64,000 nt of DNA, taken from the NCBI RefSeq assembly GCF_947498345.1, contig NZ_CANMJY010000005.1, positions 161,168 through 225,167 on the forward strand, read 5' to 3'. The notes under the pieces were generated by a model that was given only the letters and a program-made list of their open reading frames with translations, did no database searches and was not told the origin of the DNA. Numbering within the stretch: position 1 is the first letter of the stretch; the number at the start of each line of letters is the position of its first letter. Shown here piece after piece: positions 26,936 through 33,683 of this stretch. The translations under genes were made by a program, and so were the position numbers. The stretch is from an uncultured Winogradskyella sp. GTDB lineage: Bacteria > Bacteroidota > Bacteroidia > Flavobacteriales > Flavobacteriaceae.

Positions 26936-29005
26936 TTACCGGTTTCTTAATTTATTTTTTGGTATACCTGGACCTAACGTTGCTTCTCTAAACCATACTT
27001 CTGTATAGCAACCATTTTCATATTGCTTAGTTATATCGCCACCATATGTTTCGGCCCCTGTACACCAAACTATATTAGTTTTAGGGCTTTTACCATTAGT
27101 TTGATTATACGCACCCTGTTTGAAATAATTTAACTCACCACTATATGCATTAGCTCGCTCTGTACCATCTTGCCCTATTGGTACAAATAACTTCTTCACC
27201 TGATTGGGAAAGTGAGATTTATTAGTGTATTCAGATGAGATGAGGTTTTTTGTAAATGTTTTCGTTTTATGATTATCACTTTTAAATGTAAGGTACATAA
27301 CTCCTTTATAGACATTTACTTCATAGCTGAACTCTTCACCTAATTCTATACCGTCGGTTGGTTCATCAGGATAATCATTTTTACTTGTCCCAATAACAGA
27401 CATATCGTTTCCCCATACTGCAGTTGAAAAATCCCATCTTTTAGAATTATCATCACCTGCAGTATTAATTTCATAATTCCAGAATACGGATCCTTTGGTA
27501 TGACCAGGGAATTTTTTGTAAAAAATCTTTAGAGGTTCGTTCTCATGTCCTTCACCACTATGAATTTGTCCTACCACAGTAGAATATGATGCTGCAACTC
27601 TAGCATCACCTGAAACGGAGACTTGCATAACTTTACATGTCCCTGTTAGTTTACCGCCCTCTTCTGGTGTCCATTCTCTTTTTTCTTGTAGTTCAGTTCT
27701 AGTATTACTTGAGTTCTTTGATGTAACTCCAGAATTTGGTGTTTTGTAGACCACCCAACGTCGGGTTCCATCAATTACAGTATAGAAGAAATCTTTATGC
27801 TCAAAATTTAAAAGATTACTTACATTCGTTCCATCTCCCATCAATATTTTAAATTTATCCATAAAAGGAATGACCTCACTTGGGTAAACTATTTTTTTAC
27901 TCAAACCATCATTTGCTTCAAAATATCCAGCATTGGATATAGCATCATTGCTAACCTCAATAGTGGCAGATTTAAACCAAACTTCTGCATAATTACCATC
28001 TGCATATTGCTTTTGAATATCACCACCATGTGTCTCAGCACCTGAACACCAAACTCTATTTACTTTAGGGTTCTTTCCATTTGTCTGATTATAAGAACCT
28101 AGTTTAAAAAAAAGTCCTTCTTCTTTATATGCGTTTTCTTTTTCAACACCATCTTGACCATATGGAAAAAATAGGTTTCTAACCTGTTCTGGTATGCTTG
28201 ATTCTTTAATATATTCAGAAGAAATAAGATTTTTGGCAAATGTTTTGGTTTCGTGTCCTTCACTAGAAAAAGACAAATACATAATGCCTTTTTTAATCTT
28301 TACTTCATAACTAAATTCTTCACCCAAAGCAATGCCATTTTCTGGTTCAGGTGGATAACTATCTTCTTTGCTACCCACTACAGAAAAATCATAACCCCAA
28401 ACAGGGTGGGAATAATCCCATCGTGTAGAGTTATCATCACCCGCAGTATTTATTTCATAATTCCAAAATACTGATCCTTTAGTATGACCAGGAAATTTTT
28501 TATAAAAAATCTTTAAAGGTTCATTTTCATGTCCATCTGCACTATGAATTTGACCTACAACTACTGAGTATGTAGCTGCTACTCGAGCGTCACCTGTTTT
28601 TGCAACATTCATTACTTTAAGAGTAGCACTCATTTTAGCATCGGTCATTGGTGACCACTTTTTTAATTGAGCTAATTCAGTTCTTGTATTGTTTGATGTC
28701 CCATGAGTGTTTCCAGCATTGGGTGTTTTAAATACAACCCATTCTTCCTTATCTTCTTTTGCAGCATAGAAGAAGTTTTTATTATTATAATTAGTTGCCT
28801 GACCTATATTAGAACCATCACCCAAAATTAAGTTCCAATGTTCAAAAAATGGAATAATATCATTTGGGTTACCTCCTATTACCATCTTATCTGTATTATA
28901 CAATACATCTTCTTTTTTACTTTCTGAACAGCTAACAAAAATTAAGACTGTTATTACCAAAAATAGATAAGGAACTAGATAGGATTTGAATATTTTGAAA
29001 TTCAT
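26936..29005 (-). CDS. Two-domain PL7-type alginate lyase lipoprotein
   Basis: An exported lipoprotein of 689 aa (lipobox ending VSC, then SESKKED). Two homologous catalytic domains lie in tandem, about residues 35-355 and 370-680. Each has the PL7 active-site set: NTRTELAQL / NTRTELQEK, GQIHSADGHENEPLKIFYKK / GQIHSGEGHENEPLKIFYKK, and SYNQTNGK / AYNQTNGK next to a FK-x-G motif. Both sets appear intact, so both domains may be active. The ATG at 29005 gives a proper signal peptide; the longer frame to 29038 adds 11 residues. It stands between the T9SS protein gene and kdgF. No operator precedes it, so it is probably read from the PL7 promoter at 31908 and upstream. Confidence 0.9.
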   Translation of the reverse strand: MNFKIFKSYLVPYLFLVITVLIFVSCSESKKEDVLYNTDKMVIGGNPNDIIPFFEHWNLILGDGSNIGQATNYNNKNFFYAAKEDKEEWVVFKTPNAGNTHGTSNNTRTELAQLKKWSPMTDAKMSATLKVMNVAKTGDARVAATYSVVVGQIHSADGHENEPLKIFYKKFPGHTKGSVFWNYEINTAGDDNSTRWDYSHPVWGYDFSVVGSKEDSYPPEPENGIALGEEFSYEVKIKKGIMYLSFSSEGHETKTFAKNLISSEYIKESSIPEQVRNLFFPYGQDGVEKENAYKEEGLFFKLGSYNQTNGKNPKVNRVWCSGAETHGGDIQKQYADGNYAEVWFKSATIEVSNDAISNAGYFEANDGLSKKIVYPSEVIPFMDKFKILMGDGTNVSNLLNFEHKDFFYTVIDGTRRWVVYKTPNSGVTSKNSSNTRTELQEKREWTPEEGGKLTGTCKVMQVSVSGDARVAASYSTVVGQIHSGEGHENEPLKIFYKKFPGHTKGSVFWNYEINTAGDDNSKRWDFSTAVWGNDMSVIGTSKNDYPDEPTDGIELGEEFSYEVNVYKGVMYLTFKSDNHKTKTFTKNLISSEYTNKSHFPNQVKKLFVPIGQDGTERANAYSGELNYFKQGAYNQTNGKSPKTNIVWCTGAETYGGDITKQYENGCYTEVWFREATLGPGIPKNKLRNR

Positions 29006-29115
29006 ATTATTTGATGGATTCACTAATAATTGTAGCAATTTATGCTTTTTACAGTGCCTAATTAACTATTAAAACATAGTTTCATAAACTACATACTTTT
29101 ATCAAGATTAAAATA

Positions 29116-30945
29116 CTACTCTACAATTATTTTTTTAGTAGCACTTATATTATTTGTTTCTAATTTTAATAAATACATTCCACTATTCAGACTAGAAATA
29201 TCAACGCTGCCATTATTAATATGTGCGTCTAAAACTTTTTTACCTAATAAGTCATAGATTTCTAAATTCAAATAGGTGCTATTTGAATTAGTTTCTATAT
29301 GCAAAATGTCTTTAACTGGATTTGGATATAATTTAAATTCAAGAGTCTCTAAATTTGCTAGTCCAAGTGTAGCATCAGAAACAACTAACTCATTTGAAAA
29401 GTTAAAGGCTTTATCAACTGCATAAATTTTGTAATGGTTTCCTATTGCATACGTTTCAGTGAAACTTGTGTTTGTGCCAACGTATACTACAGTTCCAAAG
29501 AGACTTCCTGTTCCGTTGGTTGTTATATTACCATATTCATAAATACCATTTTGGTTTGGGTCATTATCAGCATTTGGAGCAGAAGTGTATTTGAATACTA
29601 CATAACCACCTCCATCAACACCTCCTGAAGGTGCTGACCATCCAATGGTTGCAATACCAGAATTATTGGAATATAAACCAGCTGTTGGATCATTTGGAGC
29701 AACACTATCATATGGTCCAGAATACACTACAAAGTCATCAATTCGAACAGTATCAGTATAATTATTGTCATCACCATCTAATCTAGCAACAGCCCAATTT
29801 GAGGCATTAAAAGTAGAACCAGTTGTGATTGTTCTGTAAGTTTTAGTGTATGTATTTGCAGCGAATGGAGTGACATCGGTAGTATTTCCGGCAACTCCAC
29901 CAGACGTATTATTCAAATAAATCCCTGCGTCTAAATCATTAGTTGGATCTGTTGGTGCAGAATAAAAATACTGTACTGTGTACTCAGTATCAGGTTGAAT
30001 TGTTGGGTTTGTTGGAGAAGGTGACTGCATTCGAACATTATTTGAACCTGAATTAACTGCCCAAGCTGCAGAAAAAGTTCCTGTTCTGGCTAAAGTACCA
30101 TCATCTGTCATTTCTCTCACAGCTGAATTACTTGTTGAAGAAACTGTCCATAATGTTTGTGCTGTACCAGATTGTGAACTTCCTGCAGAACTCATTGTTG
30201 TATCTGCTGTTTGATTTTCCATACCGCCATCCATTTCTGGAAACTCTCCAATTACTTGACCTACAGTTGGTCCTGTGGTAGAACCTGTGTAAACAATTTG
30301 TGTGTTTACGCGCTCACTCTTTCTATTGGTTAAAGACGTTGGTGCAGATGAAGAACCTGCTCTATAGTTTAAGGATTCATGTGTAGTAGTATCCCAATGC
30401 CAATTTAGTGAACCGTTACCTGAAAACAATAAGTTTGGTTCCATGGGATCTGTAGGTACCAAATTAGAACAATCCCAATCTACAGCTATTTCTAAGGCAT
30501 CGCCAGTGTAATTAAAATTTGAATCTAAAACAAAACTCATAAAACCTTCTGTACCAGGGAAATTATTAGCTGTATTAAATGTGTAAGTGCCTACAACAGT
30601 AGATCCATCAATTGCATCTGTCCAAGAAGTACCATCTACTACTACATCAGTAGTACTAGAGTTTTTCATATATATCACCATTGTAGCATCTCCTGAAGCT
30701 GTGATAATATTTGTTGAGCCTAAATCAAAGTTTATTTGAGTTATTGTTGCAGAAGGTGATAAAGAAGCTAATTCAGTAGCTGAGTAATGTAATACAGCTC
30801 TTGAGTATACTGAACTTGAGCTACTGCTAGAACGCTGGAAAGGTCCTCGAGTTGCCGAAGAAGAATCGCTAGTTCCTAATGTAAGTGTTTGAGACTGAAC
30901 AAAACTTGTAAAAAGTAATGTTAGTAAAAGTAATTTTGTTTTCAT
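29116..30945 (-). CDS. Secreted T9SS protein, probable carbohydrate-binding
   Basis: A 609-aa protein with signal peptide (KLLLLTLLFTSFVQSQ). Residues 20-225 are a Ser/Thr-rich beta domain; residues about 235-415 (GGMENQTADTTMSS to RIDDFVVYSGPY) resemble a jelly-roll CBM, with RMQSPSPTNPTIQPDTEYTV inside; residues about 415-515 look like fibronectin type III. The C-terminus is a T9SS type A sorting domain (FKLYPNPVKDILHIE, EIYDLLGKKVLDA, SGMYLLKLE, KKIIVE), so it is exported through the outer membrane and attached to the cell surface or released. No catalytic motif was found. It lies 27 bases after the PL7 gene; alginate binding is inferred from the operon. Confidence 0.75.
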   Translation of the reverse strand: MKTKLLLLTLLFTSFVQSQTLTLGTSDSSSATRGPFQRSSSSSSSVYSRAVLHYSATELASLSPSATITQINFDLGSTNIITASGDATMVIYMKNSSTTDVVVDGTSWTDAIDGSTVVGTYTFNTANNFPGTEGFMSFVLDSNFNYTGDALEIAVDWDCSNLVPTDPMEPNLLFSGNGSLNWHWDTTTHESLNYRAGSSSAPTSLTNRKSERVNTQIVYTGSTTGPTVGQVIGEFPEMDGGMENQTADTTMSSAGSSQSGTAQTLWTVSSTSNSAVREMTDDGTLARTGTFSAAWAVNSGSNNVRMQSPSPTNPTIQPDTEYTVQYFYSAPTDPTNDLDAGIYLNNTSGGVAGNTTDVTPFAANTYTKTYRTITTGSTFNASNWAVARLDGDDNNYTDTVRIDDFVVYSGPYDSVAPNDPTAGLYSNNSGIATIGWSAPSGGVDGGGYVVFKYTSAPNADNDPNQNGIYEYGNITTNGTGSLFGTVVYVGTNTSFTETYAIGNHYKIYAVDKAFNFSNELVVSDATLGLANLETLEFKLYPNPVKDILHIETNSNSTYLNLEIYDLLGKKVLDAHINNGSVDISSLNSGMYLLKLETNNISATKKIIVE

Positions 30946-30972
30946 TAGATTGATTTTTTAGGATTATTATTT

Positions 30973-31908
30973 TTAATGTGTAACGGTTAAACTGTAGTAC
31001 TTTATTTTAGAAAATGCCTCATCATCTGTTGTATTTAAATAGTTTCCTGCTTTAAAATAGTTTTCAAAAGGCCATTTATTTAGACTAACATCTTGGTAAA
31101 TTATAGGTATTTCGTCATTAAGTTGAACTTCAATTCTAGCATCAGATGCAGTAATTCTAAAATTAAAGGCCTCAAAGCCCACATAGCCTAAATTATCTTT
31201 AATATCAGTCCATGTTCCATTATATACATCGTATAAATCATCACCAGAAGTAGATTCGTCCTTAAGTGATTTTTTATGACACCATATATATCCATTCTTC
31301 CAATAAATTTTGATTAAAGGAGGTCCATTATTACCAGAAAACCCTTGAGTTTCCATATCTTCTTCTGATATAACACCATGAATTTGCATAACAATAACCT
31401 TATGATAATCGTCATTTGATGAATTATTTTCTGACACCTCTTCTACTTTTAATCTCCCTACCATTTCTCCTCCTTCAAGCAATGTCCAATTTTCTCTTGA
31501 ATTATTTGGGTTAATCAGTTCTCTTAATTCTGTTCTTGAATAAGAACTATTAGTTGTTGATATATCAGGAAAAGTAAAGAATACCAGAGATGAATCTGCG
31601 GTATCATCATACATATAAGGAATAACTGGTTGAAGTGTTTGATATCCAAAATTCTTCAATTCATTTGGTTGGTATTCATCAGGGCTTCCATTATTGTTCG
31701 CATCTATAGGTAATGTTAATTTCCAATTAGAAAAATTTACTTCGGCATATTGCGTAAGAGAATCTAGGTCGTTATCATGTGATGCATCATTTCCACTATT
31801 AGAATAATCTGAATCGGACTCCTTAACATCACTTTTAGAACATTGTCCTATTAATAATAATAGGAATACTATAGAGAGAAGTCTAATAATATTATTAAAT
31901 TTACGCAT
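30973..31908 (-). CDS. Alginate lyase, PL7 family, lipoprotein
   Basis: A 311-aa exported lyase. The signal peptide ends with lipobox LLIGQC, followed by a Ser/Asp-rich linker (KSDVKESDSDYSNSGNDAS), in contrast to the basic linker of the other single-domain PL7. The catalytic domain begins NFSNWKLTLPID and has YSRTELRELINP, IVMQIHG and YFKAGNYLNT, the PL7 Arg, Gln/His and Tyr motifs. The ATG at 31908 is chosen because the longer frame to 31941 would run through two operator palindromes and adds no signal-peptide sense. It heads the operon with the T9SS protein, two-domain lyase and kdgF. Confidence 0.92.
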   Translation of the reverse strand: MRKFNNIIRLLSIVFLLLLIGQCSKSDVKESDSDYSNSGNDASHDNDLDSLTQYAEVNFSNWKLTLPIDANNNGSPDEYQPNELKNFGYQTLQPVIPYMYDDTADSSLVFFTFPDISTTNSSYSRTELRELINPNNSRENWTLLEGGEMVGRLKVEEVSENNSSNDDYHKVIVMQIHGVISEEDMETQGFSGNNGPPLIKIYWKNGYIWCHKKSLKDESTSGDDLYDVYNGTWTDIKDNLGYVGFEAFNFRITASDARIEVQLNDEIPIIYQDVSLNKWPFENYFKAGNYLNTTDDEAFSKIKYYSLTVTH

Positions 31909-31916
31909 ATTTAAAA

Positions 31917-31941
31917 TTGGTTTACCAGATTGGTTTACCAA
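31917..31941. promoter_or_regulatory. Double operator between PL7 gene and divergent lyase-like gene
   Basis: TTGGTTTACCAG at 31917-31928 and TTGGTTTACCAA at 31930-31941, 13 bases apart like those before susC. They lie 9-33 bases from the PL7 start and about 100 bases before the divergent gene at 32038, so both could be controlled. Confidence 0.75.
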
Positions 31942-32037
31942 AAATAAACAATAAAATCAATTATGCAAATTTTAAAAACAACAAACTTAATAGTTGAGGA
32001 TAATAAAAATCATCGTAACGATGATGAGTTTGGTAAA

Positions 32038-33105
32038 ATGAAAAGAAAAATCTTTGTACTTATATTTACTTTATGTATGAGTGGTCATAGTCAAGTGATA
32101 CTTGATGCCGATGGACCAGGAAATACGTATAACCTTATTACATCTGTACTTGCGCCAGGTTATAATCCAATAGAAGTTCCTGACTGTAATCATCCAGAAT
32201 TTGGATACCATATTGACGAAGTTTTTGATATGGACTTAAGCACATATGTTTTTCGATTTCATATTCATGTGGCACAAGACAATGACAGGTGTATCAATTT
32301 TGATAGACAACGTAATGAAATAAAGTCCTATGATCAATCACCTGATAACCTACTTGGAGTGGTAGGTGAAACCGTAGTATATAATTGGAAATTTAAACTT
32401 GCTGCTGGTTTTCAAACCTCACCAAATTTCACTCATCTACATCAGTTAAAATCTGTTGGTGGATCGTTAGAAAGTATGCCTATGTACACCTTAACTGCAC
32501 GCAAATCTAATCCCGACCGTTTAGAATTGCGTTATGCAGAAACTAATACTCAAGTTACACTTGCTCAAACAGATCTAGATCCATTTATTGGTTCGTGGCT
32601 TGAAGCCACTGAAACTATTAAGTATGGGGAATCTGGCACCTATAGTCTTGAAATAAAACGAATCAATGATGGTATCATACTATTTGATTACTCAAATACT
32701 AACATTGTTAATTGGAGATTAGGAGCAGAATTTGTTAGGCCCAAATGGGGAATCTACAGAAGCCTAATTAACGACCAAGATTTAAGAGATGAAGTAGTTT
32801 TGTATGCAAACTTTAATATTGAAGAAATTGAAAGTTTATCAATTGATGAACACGACACGAACAATAAACAATTTAAGCTATTTCCTAATCCAGTAAAAAG
32901 TTTGCTTCATTTATTAAATCTTCCTCCTAAATCAAAATCAGTTCAAATTACTAGTATAGATGGTAGAGTAGTATTAGAAAAATCTATTAAATCCCAAAAT
33001 CAATTAACACTAGATTTATCATTATTTTCATCTGGAAATTACTTTGTAATCATTAAAGGAGGTCAAAGTTTTCACTCAAAAATGATAGTAATACCAAACA
33101 ATTAA
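32038..33105 (+). CDS. Secreted T9SS protein, lyase/lectin-like jelly roll
   Basis: The only plus-strand gene, 355 aa. It has a signal peptide (KRKIFVLIFTLCMSGHSQ), a beta-jelly-roll-like domain of about 250 residues and a T9SS type A sorting domain (FKLFPNPVKSLLHLL, ITSIDGRVVLEKS, SGNYFVIIKGG). The pattern RQRNEIKSYDQSP followed by VYNWKFKLAAGFQT and FTHLHQLKSVGG resembles polysaccharide lyases of the heparin-lyase-like fold (charged R-x-E strand, W-x-x-KF strand, then H-x-H/Q-x-K strand), but I cannot name the family. The ATG at 32038 gives a normal signal peptide; the frame to 31963 adds 25 charged residues. It diverges from the PL7 gene across shared operators, so a role in alginate or co-occurring uronan breakdown is likely. 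Confidence 0.7.
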   Translation: MKRKIFVLIFTLCMSGHSQVILDADGPGNTYNLITSVLAPGYNPIEVPDCNHPEFGYHIDEVFDMDLSTYVFRFHIHVAQDNDRCINFDRQRNEIKSYDQSPDNLLGVVGETVVYNWKFKLAAGFQTSPNFTHLHQLKSVGGSLESMPMYTLTARKSNPDRLELRYAETNTQVTLAQTDLDPFIGSWLEATETIKYGESGTYSLEIKRINDGIILFDYSNTNIVNWRLGAEFVRPKWGIYRSLINDQDLRDEVVLYANFNIEEIESLSIDEHDTNNKQFKLFPNPVKSLLHLLNLPPKSKSVQITSIDGRVVLEKSIKSQNQLTLDLSLFSSGNYFVIIKGGQSFHSKMIVIPNN

Positions 33106-33190
33106 ATGGTTAGTTGTGTCTTTACTAGCTCTTTATTTCTTCGATTATATAACAAACTCATAAAACTAAATTAGAGCACATAATTATTTG

Positions 33191-33278
33191 CCGATACAGG
33201 AAGTAAAACATTAACAATGATAAGTGTTAAGTTATCTATGATACAAATTCGGTACAGTAAAAATCAAAAACAATCAAA
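33191..33278 (-). repeat. Dispersed intergenic repeat
   Basis: Nearly identical to the copy at 48786: CCGATACAGGAAGTAAAACA, then TTAACAATGATAAGTGTTAA (a TTAACA/TGTTAA inverted repeat), then GATACAAATTCGGTACAG. Unlike the other copies no minus-strand gene start follows it to the left; the next gene there ends at 33105 on the plus strand. Confidence 0.65.
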
Positions 33279-33351
33279 CAATATAAAAGTTGTATTTATT
33301 AATATAAATTAGAATTTCTTTTAAGTAACATCAAATGTATTTATATAAGAA

Positions 33352-33375
33352 CCTCCTTACCGAGAGATAAGGAGG
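33352..33375 (-). terminator. Terminator-like hairpin of cassette 1
   Basis: CCTCCTTA (33352-33359) pairs with TAAGGAGG (33368-33375) across an eight-base loop. Read on the minus strand it follows the 52-aa gene and is trailed by TTCTTATATAAAT, a weak T-rich tail. The matching hairpin in cassette 2 (48886) has a full T run, which supports the call. Confidence 0.7.
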
Positions 33376-33384
33376 CTTATACAA

Positions 33385-33415
33385 CTGTTGATTTACCCCT
33401 TTAAATAAACAACAG
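33385..33415 (-). other. Conserved 3' UTR hairpin, cassette 1
   Basis: CTGTTG (33385-33390) pairs with CAACAG (33410-33415). On the minus strand the loop contains AAAGGGGTAA, which is also in the loop of the equivalent hairpin at 48922-48957. Both stand between the 52-aa gene and the terminator. Confidence 0.55.
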
Positions 33416-33507
33416 CATATCTGTGCATTATTTGCTATTAATTCAGATCAAAACTTAAGGTAAATACTATTACATTTTTTTTCTTCATTTTAATGCACAT
33501 CAATATC

Positions 33508-33666
33508 TTAATCAAAAGGATTACCTCCAGGATCTGGTGGTGATGAAGATTGAGCTTTTAACGGGTTTAAGATCACAAAAGTTCCTACGGCTGTTATAGC
33601 TGCATATTTTCCTAGCTTTGAAATAGCTTCTTTTCGTGTGATATGATTCTGTTTTTCTGTTTTCAA
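33508..33666 (-). CDS. 52-aa exported peptide precursor (cassette 1)
   Basis: A small gene found by comparison with its paralogue at 49048. With a TTG start at 33664-33666 it encodes exactly 52 residues, collinear with the paralogue. Residues 1-10 are polar; TRKEAISKLGKYAA followed by a hydrophobic stretch (ITAVGTFVILNPL) looks like a signal sequence, with an RK-type, twin-arginine-like flavour; KAQS is a plausible cleavage region. The last 12 residues, SSPPDPGGNPFD, are identical in the paralogue. It starts 17 bases after the 723-aa T9SS gene and so closes the cassette operon. No ATG exists in frame. Function unknown: an exported short peptide is the simplest reading. Confidence 0.78.
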   Translation of the reverse strand: MKTEKQNHITRKEAISKLGKYAAITAVGTFVILNPLKAQSSSPPDPGGNPFD

Positions 33667-33683
33667 ACCTTTCTTTATGTTGT

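Larger units (their letters stand above)
33106..33507. other. Intergenic region, end of cassette 1
   Basis: A 402-base stretch between two convergent gene ends. From left to right it holds the dispersed repeat (33191-33278), a terminator hairpin (33352-33375) and a conserved hairpin (33385-33415), the last two belonging to the minus-strand cassette. No other gene was seen. Confidence 0.7.

Noticed and set aside
31909..31941. Upstream start for the PL7 gene
   Set aside because: The extra codons would be made of two operator palindromes and give a poor signal peptide.
12931..33105. Exo-acting alginate lyases of PL6 or PL17 expected in the locus
   Set aside because: No protein with parallel beta-helix or PL17 heparinase-II-like motifs was found; all clear lyases here are PL7, so the exo-enzyme is probably elsewhere in the genome.
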